64,000 bases of DNA from Planctomycetaceae bacterium (GCA_002702655.1 PABB01000069.1:62001-126000), one strand, 5' to 3'. Positions 9,342 to 18,608 are shown, numbered from the stretch's first letter. The notes: generated by a model not told the origin, from the letters alone. Numbers and translations: made by a program.

Positions 9342-11117
9342 TCAGCCTGCAGCGCGGAAGGAAAGAACCAGTTGCGCCAAGCCAATCACCAGCACGCAGC
9401 AGCCTGCCATGGCGGCGAACCCGAGGATGTCGACCCGCGTCGGCTTGTTGAACTCCAGCGAAGTCCCCGGAAACAGCTTGTCGACCAGCCCATTCTGCTG
9501 GCCCGCGACCGCGGCGGCCAACTGCTGGCGATCGGTCTCGGGGTCAGGATCGACCGGCAACCGCATCTTGGCGTAGTAGCGATCCAGCGCGGCGTTCGAG
9601 TTGCTTTTCGTGACAGCGCTCACCAGGATCATCACGACAAACGGCGCGACGACTTTCTCCGCCAGTTGAATCGTCCCGGCCATGCTGGACGAGTATTGCG
9701 TCAGGTCCACTCCGAACAATCCAGCCAGAGTGAACTCTGAAGCGAAAGCGGGAATGATGAAGAACGCCAAGGCGCCAAACAGCACGGTCGCCCACGCGCC
9801 CGCGGTCGTGGCGCCGCGCCAGTACATGCCCACCCAGAACGGCGCCGCAAACAGCACCGGGATGCCCCAGGTCAGTTTCAACTGCGCGAACACGTCCATC
9901 ATGGTGAGCGACACGATCACGGCCCCCGCGACAATCGCGGCGCCGGTCAGCCGCGCGATCAGCAGCGCGTGCCGCTCGGTCGCTTGCGGATTGATGTATT
10001 GGCTATACAAGTTGCGGACGATCAGCGCCGAGCCGGAGATCATGTACGCGTCGACCGAACTCATCAGCGCCGCCAGCAGGCACGCGAGCATCAACCCGGT
10101 CAGCCCCGGCACGAGCAACCGCTGCGAAATGACGCCCCACGTCTTGTCAGGATCGTCCAACAGCACGGGGTCGTCGCCGTACAGCGCCAACGCCATCAGC
10201 CCGGCGAGCACCCAGCCGACCGTACACAGCCGCTTCAGCAGATTGCCCGTGACCAGCCCGACGCGGCCGTCGAACTCCGACTTGGCCGCGCCGCCGCCGG
10301 TGGCCACGAAGTGCGGCTGCACGACCACGCCGACCAGATTCAGCAGGACGACCACAACCAGAAACGAGGGCGTGAACTCCGACGCCGCGTCGCCCAGGAT
10401 CTCAAACGCACTGGCCGGCAGCCGTTGGTGCATGATCGCAAACCCGTCGAGCAGCGACTGCTGCGACGGATCGCCGAACCGCTCGACCAGGGCGTGCAGC
10501 CCGAACGGCAACAGCACGATCGACAACAAGATGATGCACACGCCCTGCACCAGGTCGGTCAGAAACGCCGCGTGCAACCCGCCCGCCAGGCCGTAGGTCA
10601 GCACGACCGCCCCCACGACCGGCACCAACACGTACTCAAACGGAATCGCGCGGCCGCCGATTTCGATCATTTCGACGCCAATCAACGGCGCAGCCACCTT
10701 GCCGATCGCCGACATCAACATCGAGGCGTAGACGATAAAGAAAATCACGCCGAATACCGCATACGCGGCGGCCAGCCGGGGCGATTCAAACCGCTCGGCG
10801 TACCAATCTCCCAGCGTCACATGCCGCATGCGACGGTACCAGACCGAGGTGATCCAATAAAACGGCGTCATGAACAGCCAATACATGACGCTCCACATGC
10901 CGCTGGCGCCTTCGGTGAACACCGTGCGCGACGCGTTGACCGGATCGCCCGAGCCCGTCCCGGCCCCAAACGCGGCAAACGTCTGCAGAAACTTGCCAAA
11001 GCCGCGGCTACCCAAAAAGTAGTCGTCCTGCGCTTTGACGCGGTGCATCACCGAAAAGCCGATGCCCGTGGCAATCGCGAAGTACACGCCCAGCACGACG
11101 TAATCGATGGCAATCAT
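9342..11117 (-). CDS. Sodium:solute symporter (SSS family), second of two
   Basis: Inner-membrane transporter of 591 aa with about 13 hydrophobic helices. The N-terminus MIAIDYVVLGVYFAIATGIG is followed by AQDDYFLGSRGFGKFLQTF, the usual SSS loop after helix 1, and by FGAGTGSGDPVNASRTVF. SSVDAYMISGSALIVRNLYS in the middle resembles the helix-9 region of sugar symporters. It is only distantly similar to the symporter at 3053, so two uptake systems flank the two GH20 genes. It starts 138 bases after the upstream PEP-CTERM gene and reads in the same direction. Substrate unknown; an amino sugar or oligosaccharide is inferred from its neighbours. Confidence 0.9.
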   Translation of the reverse strand: MIAIDYVVLGVYFAIATGIGFSVMHRVKAQDDYFLGSRGFGKFLQTFAAFGAGTGSGDPVNASRTVFTEGASGMWSVMYWLFMTPFYWITSVWYRRMRHVTLGDWYAERFESPRLAAAYAVFGVIFFIVYASMLMSAIGKVAAPLIGVEMIEIGGRAIPFEYVLVPVVGAVVLTYGLAGGLHAAFLTDLVQGVCIILLSIVLLPFGLHALVERFGDPSQQSLLDGFAIMHQRLPASAFEILGDAASEFTPSFLVVVVLLNLVGVVVQPHFVATGGGAAKSEFDGRVGLVTGNLLKRLCTVGWVLAGLMALALYGDDPVLLDDPDKTWGVISQRLLVPGLTGLMLACLLAALMSSVDAYMISGSALIVRNLYSQYINPQATERHALLIARLTGAAIVAGAVIVSLTMMDVFAQLKLTWGIPVLFAAPFWVGMYWRGATTAGAWATVLFGALAFFIIPAFASEFTLAGLFGVDLTQYSSSMAGTIQLAEKVVAPFVVMILVSAVTKSNSNAALDRYYAKMRLPVDPDPETDRQQLAAAVAGQQNGLVDKLFPGTSLEFNKPTRVDILGFAAMAGCCVLVIGLAQLVLSFRAAG

Positions 11118-11255
11118 AGAGTCGTCGCGTCTGGTGCTGGGCCGGGGCCGGCGCCTCGGCGAATCGGGCCGTCCGTCGTATTTGTCAGAACTTCAGTTCG
11201 GGCGTTTCAATCGGCAGAGGCGCAACGCCGCCGAATCCGACAGGCGCGCCCAACA

Positions 11256-12500
11256 TCACCGCGCTCGCTGCACGTGCCACGCGCGTCCCGCCAGAGCGAT
11301 CAGCGGCAATCCGACTTGCAGCAGCATCGCCGACGGCTCGGGAACCGCCGTCAGTCCAATCGACGACGCCCCGAGCGTCGCCCGCCACGCCTCCAAATCG
11401 TAGCCGTTCACGGCGCCATTCGCATTGGCATCGCCGTCGCCCAGCGTGGCGCTGGCCGCGATCCCATATCCGCGCTGCCAAATCAGAAAATCCCCGCCGT
11501 CGACGCGACCGCTGGCGTCGAAGTCGGCGTTCTTCACCGGCTCGGGGGCGACGTCCATGTACGTGTAGAACGGTTGATAGTCGATTCCGCCGATCTCGTC
11601 GCCGTAGTGCTGCTCGATCTGCAGCGCCAGGCTCTCCAACTCGGCAAGATCGTCGAACGTGTCGCCGGGGCCAATCTCCTTGACGTTCAAACCCACGCGC
11701 ACTTCGATCGGCAGATTGTCGATCTCCCACTGCACGCCCGAGACGATGCTGGACAACGAGCCGCGCTCAAACGCCATCAACGAGATCCCCGCCAGCGAGT
11801 CGGAGATGTCCGCAAACCACGCGTCGCGCTCCGCCGCGTCGTCCCAACCAATGCTCGACGAGCTGTCGAACCACACCGGCAGATCTGCGTAGATCGGCAC
11901 GTCCGCGCCGCCGAACTGGTCCATGTGCGACCGCACGTCGGCGTAGGTGTCGCGCAGATGATAGAGCAGAGCCTTCTTCTCGGCCGCGGAACTGCTCGAC
12001 CACTCGGTCAGGCCCTGCGGCTCGATATCCAAGTGCAAGCCGGTCAGCCGCTCGGCCGGGTTGGTCCGACTGGCGTTGAAGTTGAGCAGCCGCGTCTGCA
12101 CCCGCGCCAGCAAATCGGTCCGATTCGCGGGATAGATCCACGTGTTCGCCCCCAGCAGCATTTGCGAACGGACGCCCTGCGCGCTGAGCGTTGCATTCCA
12201 GTTGGCCAGCACCTCGGGGTCCGACAGCGGCAAATTGCCGACGCTCGTGTAGATGCGATCGAAGTTCCAAGAGTCGAACCGATCCCGCACCAGCGCCTCT
12301 TTCGCCGGATCGCCCAACACGTTGGCGGCGCCGAAGGAGTCGGACGACTGCGTCCACATCCACGCGGACCGCTTCGGATCGGCCTGCGTGCCGCTCTGCA
12401 TGAGCATGCCCAGCCAGGCCGCCGCCACGAGCGGCCCCGCGATGCGCCATCGGCTGCCGATCGGGTTTCGCGTCGACTGTAGTTTCGCGTGATGTTGCAT
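11256..12500 (-). CDS. Secreted barrel-type protein with dockerin-like repeats and PEP-CTERM
   Basis: A 414-aa exported protein of uncertain function. After a signal peptide (about 14-40) comes a domain with LTGLHLDIEPQGLTEW, DVPIYADLPVWFD and ISLMAFERGS at spacings that suggest a glycoside-hydrolase-like TIM barrel (GH18-like folds have comparable strand motifs). I cannot assign a family or catalytic residues. Residues about 323-380 hold two Asp-rich dockerin-like calcium loops (DFDASGRVDGGDFL and GDGDANANGAVNGYDLEAW). The C-terminus is a PEP-CTERM signal, VPEPSAMLLQVGLPLIALAG plus a basic tail. The ATG lies 6 bases after the stop of the lipoprotein gene, so the two are probably translationally coupled. 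A role in binding or cutting amino-sugar polymers is inference from context. Confidence 0.8.
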   Translation of the reverse strand: MQHHAKLQSTRNPIGSRWRIAGPLVAAAWLGMLMQSGTQADPKRSAWMWTQSSDSFGAANVLGDPAKEALVRDRFDSWNFDRIYTSVGNLPLSDPEVLANWNATLSAQGVRSQMLLGANTWIYPANRTDLLARVQTRLLNFNASRTNPAERLTGLHLDIEPQGLTEWSSSSAAEKKALLYHLRDTYADVRSHMDQFGGADVPIYADLPVWFDSSSSIGWDDAAERDAWFADISDSLAGISLMAFERGSLSSIVSGVQWEIDNLPIEVRVGLNVKEIGPGDTFDDLAELESLALQIEQHYGDEIGGIDYQPFYTYMDVAPEPVKNADFDASGRVDGGDFLIWQRGYGIAASATLGDGDANANGAVNGYDLEAWRATLGASSIGLTAVPEPSAMLLQVGLPLIALAGRAWHVQRAR

Positions 12501-12506
12501 GCCGAT

Positions 12507-12989
12507 TCAGCGCCGCGGCGGTTTTGTCGTCAGGGGGAAACTGATTTCGTTGTCCACGCCAGCCTTTACGTCGGCCGTCAAACCCGACGTCCTGTTGTCT
12601 GCATAACGCTCGGGGATAAGCGACCTGATCGGGGCGGTCGGGGGGCGTTCGAAATGCTCAGCCGGGTCGTCGCCCGACTCCGCGACAATGGCCACGCGGT
12701 GATGCCCCACGATCGCGCCATCTTGATCGCCGTATGTGGACAAAGCAAACCGCCCCTGTGCGTCCAACTCGCCCTGGCCGACCCAGCCGCTGTCGGGCGT
12801 GAAGATGATCGCGCCGGTCGTCACCGGTTGGCCGTCGAGCGTCACAACGCCCGTGACCGGCGCGGTTTCCAGTTGCGTGGAATCGCTGCAGCCCGCGGAC
12901 AACGCCGCCGCGGCGATCGCCGGGATCAGGCCCAACCAGTTCCGACGCCGGGTCTGCGCGTTCAGCTCGGGAAATTGTGGCTCGACCAT
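12507..12989 (-). CDS. Small lipoprotein, DUF1559 partner type
   Basis: A 160-aa predicted lipoprotein: signal LGLIPAIAAAALSAGC with the lipobox cysteine near residue 31. The mature part, beginning around PVTGVVTLDGQPVTTGAIIF, is a small beta-sandwich-like domain of the carboxypeptidase-regulatory/transthyretin-like type often found next to DUF1559 genes in planctomycetes. I chose the ATG at 12989. The frame stays open to 13235, but that extension runs through the repeat element at 13066-13145 and has no signal peptide. An upstream GAGAGAG supports the start. Function unknown; an envelope role paired with the pseudopilin encoded upstream is likely. Confidence 0.8.
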   Translation of the reverse strand: MVEPQFPELNAQTRRRNWLGLIPAIAAAALSAGCSDSTQLETAPVTGVVTLDGQPVTTGAIIFTPDSGWVGQGELDAQGRFALSTYGDQDGAIVGHHRVAIVAESGDDPAEHFERPPTAPIRSLIPERYADNRTSGLTADVKAGVDNEISFPLTTKPPRR

Positions 12990-13065
12990 CGGCAACAGAC
13001 TCTCTCGGCTCGCAATCGCTTCGTCGTGTTTGTCCGCTGCCGCCAGTACGTGCGCCGCCCGCCAA

Positions 13066-13145
13066 GCGTGCCACGGCTCTGCGAGCCGTGTGCGGAAAAA
13101 GTATGCGCGCCCCTGCGAATCACGGCTCGCAGAGCCGTGGCACGC
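13066..13145. repeat. Double-hairpin repeat, family A copy 1
   Basis: Positions 13066-13090 and 13121-13145 are a perfect 25-base inverted repeat. Each arm is itself a hairpin, CACGGCTC-TGC-GAGCCGTG in the left arm and the mirror image in the right, with a 30-base centre. Related copies lie at 28655-28730, 45668-45742 and 52262-52336. This one sits inside an apparent operon, between the DUF1559 and lipoprotein genes, where it could shape mRNA stability or read-through. Confidence 0.9.
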
Positions 13146-13170
13146 GATTCTCCCAATCGGCGCCGACCCG

Positions 13171-14145
13171 TTAGTAGTCGGACACGGCCTCGCCGCCGGC
13201 GCGGCTGCCCAGCGCGAGGTACACGTCGTTTTCAATCGACTCTTGAATCAGCTTGGCGGACCCGTCGGCAAACGCGAAGTGGGCGCCGCCCGGGTGATTG
13301 CTATTGAAACTCAGATCGTTCTCGCGAATCCGCAGCGCCTTTTCGTTTGAGGCCCGCTCGCGAGTCGCGTAATTGATCGGCCAGAACAGGTTCTTCCCGG
13401 AATAGACCCAACCGCTGCCGTCCGTGGGATCGGCGACGCCGGCCATCCACGTGCGGGCGTGGCCGATGTCGCCAGCCAACTCGCCCAGCAGAAACGTATT
13501 GCTCGACCCGTCGGTCACGTGGCGAAACTCGGTCTCGCTGCGCACATACATGATGCCGCCGGTGGCAATGCCGCCGGTCGAACAACCGAGCACCGGCTTC
13601 ACGGGGAAAACCGGATCATCCGCGGAGGTCGACGAGCAAGCCGTCTTGGGGCCCATCACCGCCCCGTAGTGCCCGCGGAGATCGGTATCCCGAATGTCAT
13701 TCACGCCCGACTCGCCGATGTTGGTCGGCTCGAACACAGGGTTCGACGGGCATTTGAACAGCGGAATCGGCGTCATGTACGCCAGACGAATGTTGGGATC
13801 GTTCTTGTTGTCCCACGGCGCGTCCAGCGACGGCCCCAGCGTGGGATTGAAATCGATCAGCCCGCTCACCGCCAACTGCTCGTGAAACGGCAGAATCTGG
13901 GCCAAGTGGCTGTAGCCGCTCTCATCGGCCGCCGAGGGGAAATGCCCCTTGGAGTCCTCATACATATGACAAGCCAGCGCGACTTGGCGAATCTGGTTGA
14001 GGCACTGCGTCCGCCGCGCCGCTTCGCGCGCAGCCTGGATCGCCGGCAGCAACAGTGCGACCAGCACCCCGATGATGGCAATCACCACCAGCAACTCAAC
14101 CAGCGTGAAGCCGGGCCGCACGCGTCGTTCGGGCCGATGTTCCAC
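13171..14145 (-). CDS. DUF1559 type II pseudopilin-like protein
   Basis: A 324-aa exported protein with a class III prepilin signal: basic residues, then GFTLVELLVVIAIIGVLVAL (cleavage expected after the Gly), then the helical AREAARRTQC stretch. The C-terminus shows the DUF1559 hallmark SFNSNHPGGAHFAFADGSAK. I chose GTG at 14145, which has a strong AGGAG 8 bases upstream and starts just before the prepilin signal. The frame is open upstream to 14541 but only with low-complexity sequence. DUF1559 proteins are massively expanded in planctomycetes and are thought to assemble at the cell surface. This copy heads the minus-strand run of genes down to the GntR gene, so it may be co-regulated with glycan use. 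Confidence 0.92.
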   Translation of the reverse strand: MEHRPERRVRPGFTLVELLVVIAIIGVLVALLLPAIQAAREAARRTQCLNQIRQVALACHMYEDSKGHFPSAADESGYSHLAQILPFHEQLAVSGLIDFNPTLGPSLDAPWDNKNDPNIRLAYMTPIPLFKCPSNPVFEPTNIGESGVNDIRDTDLRGHYGAVMGPKTACSSTSADDPVFPVKPVLGCSTGGIATGGIMYVRSETEFRHVTDGSSNTFLLGELAGDIGHARTWMAGVADPTDGSGWVYSGKNLFWPINYATRERASNEKALRIRENDLSFNSNHPGGAHFAFADGSAKLIQESIENDVYLALGSRAGGEAVSDY

Positions 14146-14312
14146 TGCGATTTCTCCTGATTGCACATCCGAGGCGACCGAGGCGAGCGGATCGCCGGCG
14201 GCCGCCCGATCGCGGGGGACTGGAAACACGATTGCCGCGGCAGATCGCTCGCGGGACGCTTTCTGGCTCGCTGAAGGGCGAAAAACGGCCCGCGTGAACC
14301 CGATTTCAAACA

Positions 14313-14335
14313 TGTATACAGATTTTTTACTGTAT
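14313..14335. promoter_or_regulatory. TGTATACA palindrome within a larger inverted repeat upstream of the DUF1559 gene
   Basis: TGTATACA at 14313-14320 is identical to the site upstream of nagA. It overlaps a second inverted repeat, ATACAG (14316-14321) and CTGTAT (14330-14335) around 8 A/T-rich bases. The site lies in the 373-base gap between the divergently read DUF1559 and ABC-ATPase genes, about 170 bases upstream of the GTG start. It is a candidate operator for the GntR protein and would control the long minus-strand gene run. The binding protein is inferred. Confidence 0.45.
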
Positions 14336-14518
14336 CCCATCAGCCAAGTCAACAGTTTCCGGGGATTCTTGCCGGCGGGCGTGGGTGGATGCGTCAGCCC
14401 CTCGCTCGCCACGGACTGGCCGACCTTGCAGATCGCTCGCGGCCGCGGTCTGGGAATGCACGTAGCACCCGGCTCAGCTTGATATGATGGAGCCCCCGAC
14501 GGCCAATTCGACGCGCCC

Positions 14519-15271
14519 ATGCCCGACGACGCTCCGCTCATTCAACTGCACGAAGTCGCCCGCACCTACGATCTGGGCGAGGTGCAGGTCAACGCGCTGC
14601 GGCCCACCACGCTCGACATCCAGCGGGGCGAGTTCGTCGCCCTGATCGGCCCCTCGGGCTCGGGCAAGTCGACCCTGATGAACACGTTGGGCTGCCTCGA
14701 TCGCCCCACGGGCGGCAGCTATCTGCTCGACGGCCAGGAAATCGTCGACATGTCGCGCGATCAGCGGGCGCGAATCCGCAACCAGCAGATCGGCTTCGTC
14801 TTTCAGAGCTTCAACCTGCTGAACCGCACCTCCGCGCTGGAAAACGTCGAAGTGCCGCTGCTGTACGCACGCTCCGTCTCGGCATCCGAACGCCGTCGAC
14901 GCGCCGAGGAGGAACTCATTCGCGTCGGCCTCGGCGACCGGTTGGACCATACGACCAGCCAACTGTCGGGCGGTCAGCAGCAGCGCGTGGCGATCGCCCG
15001 CGCGCTGGTCAATCGCCCGTCGATCCTGATGGCCGACGAACCGACGGGCAATCTCGACTCGCGGACCAGCCGCGAGGTGATCGGACTGTTCAAGTCGCTC
15101 AACGAAGAGCAAAACCTGACCATCATCCTGGTGACGCACGACCCCGACGTGGCCCGCAACGCCCGCCGCAATATCGTGCTGCGGGACGGCAGCGTCATCT
15201 GCGACACCGCAGACTTCGCCGAGGCGATGCAATCGTTACATTCGTACCAACTGGACGAGGCGGAAAGTTAA
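14519..15271 (+). CDS. ABC transporter ATPase, MacB/LolD type
   Basis: A 250-aa nucleotide-binding subunit. Visible motifs: Walker A GPSGSGKST, Q-loop in GFVFQSFNLL, signature LSGGQQQR, Walker B ILMADEPTGNLD and the switch histidine in LVTHDPD. The subfamily (MacB, LolD, FtsE) works with FtsX-fold permeases that act mechanically across the periplasm. The matching permease is encoded at 17319-18560 on the other strand and the adaptor at 18609-19868. The gene is followed after 61 bases by a TolC-type gene, so the pair is probably an operon. In E. coli MacB the ATPase and permease are fused; here they are separate and on opposite strands. Confidence 0.93.
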   Translation: MPDDAPLIQLHEVARTYDLGEVQVNALRPTTLDIQRGEFVALIGPSGSGKSTLMNTLGCLDRPTGGSYLLDGQEIVDMSRDQRARIRNQQIGFVFQSFNLLNRTSALENVEVPLLYARSVSASERRRRAEEELIRVGLGDRLDHTTSQLSGGQQQRVAIARALVNRPSILMADEPTGNLDSRTSREVIGLFKSLNEEQNLTIILVTHDPDVARNARRNIVLRDGSVICDTADFAEAMQSLHSYQLDEAES

Positions 15272-15332
15272 GCTGCACTGCTATCACGGTTAGGATTGGA
15301 ATAGCCGCTACGATCCGGCCGACACCAACGGC

Positions 15333-17294
15333 ATGGTCCCGCTGCGTGCACTTCTGGCCGTCCTCGTGCTGGCAAACTGCTGCGCACCGCCGCTCGCGCA
15401 CGGCCACCCGGACCACCTGCTGCCCTGGATCAAGCCCGAGCAGCGTTCGATCCGCGTGCGGCATCCGACCCAGTTCCCGCGCGTGCCGCTGCCCGACGTG
15501 CCGCCGCCGCCCACCGTGTCGGCCCCGCAGTGGGACGCCCCGGCGTGGGATCTGTCGCTCGACGAAGCGATTCGCACCGCCCTGAGCAACGCCGAGATCG
15601 TCCGCGTGCTAGCCGGCGTGGCCGCGGTCTCCAGCGGCCGCTCGATCTACGACGCCGCGATCTCCAACGCCGGCATCGACATCGCCCAGGGCGTGTTCGA
15701 CCCCACGGTGTCCGTCAACAACTTCTGGGACCGCACCGAAAGCCCGTTCGCCTTCGAGGACCCGGGCGATCCGCAGCGGACGCTGATCGACGGTTCGCAA
15801 ACCGACCGTTACGACCTCGATTTCGAGATCTCCAAAGCCAACCTGACCGGCGGCGTCTGGGCGTTCGGCGTCTCCGATGGCACGTCGCGCGTGCCGGGCG
15901 TGGCGCTGCTCAACCCGGCCAACCGGACGGCGCTCGACCTGAGTTACACGCAACCGTTGCTCAAGGGCGGCGGATTGGCCGTCAACCGCGCGCCGATTGT
16001 GCTGGCGCGCATCGACGTGGAGCGCAGCTACTTCCAGTACAAAAGCAGCGTGCAGGGCATGGTGCTCGACGTGATCCAGGCCTACTGGGCGCTGGTCAGC
16101 GCCCGCACCGTGCTGTGGGCCCGCCAGCAGCAGGTCGACCAGTTGGAGTTCGCGCTGCGTCTGGCCGAGGGCCAGGAGGCGGCCGAGTTGCTCAGCGCCG
16201 GCGAGGTGGCTCAATCCCGCGTGTCGCTGGCCAGCTTTCGCTCGGCGCTGATCGCCGCCAAGGCCGACGTGGTGCAGCGCGAAACCGCGCTGCGCAGCAT
16301 CCTGCGCCTGCCGGTCACCATGTCGCAGCGAATCACGCCCACGACGCCGCCCGATACCGAGGAGCTGAACTTCGACTGGTACGAAATCGTCGGCCTCGCC
16401 GAGCAGTACCGGCCCGACATCATCGAACTGAAGCTCGTGCTGGAAGCCGACCAGCAGCGCCTGCTGCAGGCCCGCAACAATGCGATGCCGCAAATGGACG
16501 CCGTGGGGCAATACCGCTGGAACGGCCTGGAAGGCGTGATGCCGGTGGGCGATCGGATCTCCTCGCCGCTGGGGCAAGCCACGGGCTGGACGTTGGGGAT
16601 CAACTTCTCCGTGCCGCTGGGACTGCGGTCCGCCCGGGCACAGCTGCGGCAGCAGGAACTGATCATCGCCCGCGATCGCGCGAACTTGCAGCAGGGCCTG
16701 CAAACGGCCAGCTTCTCGCTGGCCGGCAACCTGCAGAATCTCGACCAGTTTTACGAGCAATATCGCGCCACGCTGGAAACCCGCGCCGCGGCCCGCGAGA
16801 ACCTCGAGTTTCAAATCGCGCGCTACCAGCAGGGACTCATCCAATACATCATCGTGCTGCAGGCGATCGTCTCCTGGGGCGACGCGGTCAGCTCCGAAGC
16901 TCAGCTGCTCGCGCTGTACAACACCGAACTGGCCAACTTGCAGCTGCAGACCGGCACGATTCTGGAAACGCACGGCGTGTATTTCTACGAAGAGCGGTTC
17001 CGATCGCTCGGCCCGCTGGGATGCGTCGGCAACGGCGCCTGCTATCCCCGCGCCCAGCCGCCTAGTGGCAACGAAGATCTGTACCCGGAGGGGGACGAGC
17101 CGTCCGAGGAGTTCTTCGACCTGGCCGATCCGCTCCAGCAGCTTCGCGAGAGCGAGCGCCGCGTGCGCGACGTGCTGCCGCCGCTCAACCCGCCGCCGCC
17201 CGCCGAGCCGTATCCCGAGGACGACGAAGAAACGCTGCCCGAGCCGCTGCCGCTGAACCTGCAGCAACCGTCCGGCGTGTTGCCGAAGCCGTGA
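15333..17294 (+). CDS. TolC-family outer-membrane efflux protein
   Basis: A 653-aa envelope protein forming the outer-membrane channel of a tripartite efflux pump. After an N-terminal export signal (LLAVLVLANCC; the Cys could be a lipobox, but Asn at -1 is unusual) and a Pro-rich linker, it carries two long TolC repeats with heptad-like helices, for instance VLWARQQQVDQLEFALRLAE and RANLQQGLQTASFSLAGNLQ. SYTQPLLKGGG and INFSVPLGLRSARAQLRQQE are the typical strand-to-helix transitions. The last 90 residues are rich in Pro, Glu and Asp, longer than in classical TolC. It ends 24 bases before the convergent permease gene's stop. Confidence 0.9.
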   Translation: MVPLRALLAVLVLANCCAPPLAHGHPDHLLPWIKPEQRSIRVRHPTQFPRVPLPDVPPPPTVSAPQWDAPAWDLSLDEAIRTALSNAEIVRVLAGVAAVSSGRSIYDAAISNAGIDIAQGVFDPTVSVNNFWDRTESPFAFEDPGDPQRTLIDGSQTDRYDLDFEISKANLTGGVWAFGVSDGTSRVPGVALLNPANRTALDLSYTQPLLKGGGLAVNRAPIVLARIDVERSYFQYKSSVQGMVLDVIQAYWALVSARTVLWARQQQVDQLEFALRLAEGQEAAELLSAGEVAQSRVSLASFRSALIAAKADVVQRETALRSILRLPVTMSQRITPTTPPDTEELNFDWYEIVGLAEQYRPDIIELKLVLEADQQRLLQARNNAMPQMDAVGQYRWNGLEGVMPVGDRISSPLGQATGWTLGINFSVPLGLRSARAQLRQQELIIARDRANLQQGLQTASFSLAGNLQNLDQFYEQYRATLETRAAARENLEFQIARYQQGLIQYIIVLQAIVSWGDAVSSEAQLLALYNTELANLQLQTGTILETHGVYFYEERFRSLGPLGCVGNGACYPRAQPPSGNEDLYPEGDEPSEEFFDLADPLQQLRESERRVRDVLPPLNPPPPAEPYPEDDEETLPEPLPLNLQQPSGVLPKP

Positions 17295-17318
17295 CCGCGG
17301 ACTCGCGCGCGGCTGCGA

Positions 17319-18560
17319 CTACTCGTACCGCAGCGCTTCAATCGGATCGAGCCGGCTGGCCCGCCGCGCGGGATAAAACCCAAAGAACACGCCCACGAAC
17401 GCGGCAAACAACAACGCCACGCCTGCGGCCGACAGCGAGATCACCACGGGCCAGTCCTCGCCGCTGAGCATCGAATTGATCACCTGCGTCACGCCCACCG
17501 ACGCGGCCACGCCCAGCGCCACGCCGACGATCCCGCCCAACAGCGACAGGATCACCGCTTCGATCAGAAACTGCCGCAAAATGTCGCGGCCCCGCGCGCC
17601 CACCGCCATGCGGATGCCGATCTCGCGGGTCCGCTCGGTGACCGACACCAGCATGATGTTCATGATGCCGATGCCGCCCACCAGCAGCGAAATGGCCGCG
17701 ATCGCCGCCAGCAGCAACGTCATCGTCCCGGTGACGGTGTTGAGAAAGTCGGCGGCCTCCTTCGACGAGTGAATCTCGAAGTCCGCGTCATCGCCCGGGG
17801 AAATCCGGTGGCGTTCGAACAGCAGTTGCTCGATCTCGAACGCCGCCTGATCCATCAGATTCGCGCGCCGCGCCGACACCATCACGGCGCCCACCGTGTT
17901 GAACCACGACCCCTGCAACCGCCGCTGCACGGTGGTGTAGGGCATCAGCAGGATGTTGTCCTGATCCTGCCCCACCATGTTCGAGCCCTTGGCTTCCAGC
18001 ACGCCGACGACGCGAAACGGGATATTCTTGACGCGGATCTCTTCGCCGATCGGGTTGATCGTCTGAAACAGCTTGGCCACCAACGTGTGGCCAATCACGC
18101 ACGACTTGGCGGCCGAGTTGATTTCTTGCTCGGAGAAAAAGCTCCCCCGGGCCAACTGCCAGTTGCGCACCGTCAGGTAGTCGCCCCCCACGCCCAGCAT
18201 CTCATTGGGATTCCAGTTCACGTTCCCCGAAATCACTTGCCCGCCGGTCCACACCAGCGGCGACGCGGCCAGCACGGAGGGGCACTCGTCGCTGATCGCC
18301 TGGGCGTCCTCGGCCGTGAGCGTCGGCACCCCCCGCCGCCGCACGCCGTCCACGCGACGGCTGCCCTGGGTGACCCACATCACGTTGGTCCCCAGCGACT
18401 GCACCAGCCCCTGAAACAACTGGCCGGCGCTTTGGCCGATCGACACCATCGTGGTGACCGCGGCAATGCCGATCACGATGCCCAGTACGGTCAACGCCGC
18501 GCGCATTTTGTTCTTGGCGAGCGCCCGCAGTGCAATGCGAATGGTGACAAACAGGTTCAT
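17319..18560 (-). CDS. MacB-type ABC permease (FtsX fold)
   Basis: A 413-aa inner-membrane permease with the FtsX-like layout. One N-terminal helix (AALTVLGIVIGIAAVTTMVS) is followed by a large periplasmic MacB core domain (about residues 50-280). Three C-terminal helices follow, around LLLAAIAAISLLVGGIGIMN, VALGVAASVGVTQV and the last segment before FYPARRASRLDPIEALRYE, a near-invariant ending in this family. It lies 48 bases downstream of the adaptor gene in the same direction and is surely co-transcribed with it. Its ATPase partner is most likely the protein encoded at 14519-15271. Confidence 0.93.
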   Translation of the reverse strand: MNLFVTIRIALRALAKNKMRAALTVLGIVIGIAAVTTMVSIGQSAGQLFQGLVQSLGTNVMWVTQGSRRVDGVRRRGVPTLTAEDAQAISDECPSVLAASPLVWTGGQVISGNVNWNPNEMLGVGGDYLTVRNWQLARGSFFSEQEINSAAKSCVIGHTLVAKLFQTINPIGEEIRVKNIPFRVVGVLEAKGSNMVGQDQDNILLMPYTTVQRRLQGSWFNTVGAVMVSARRANLMDQAAFEIEQLLFERHRISPGDDADFEIHSSKEAADFLNTVTGTMTLLLAAIAAISLLVGGIGIMNIMLVSVTERTREIGIRMAVGARGRDILRQFLIEAVILSLLGGIVGVALGVAASVGVTQVINSMLSGEDWPVVISLSAAGVALLFAAFVGVFFGFYPARRASRLDPIEALRYE

Positions 18561-18608
18561 AGAGTTTTCAGCGGACGGCCCGTCCGCGGCGCGTCGTGGC
18601 GACCGGGC

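Noticed and set aside
7717-9576. Plus-strand frame of about 600 codons opposite the short GH20 gene
   Set aside because: The minus-strand gene has a signal peptide, HIGADET and a ribosome site; the plus-strand product has none of these.
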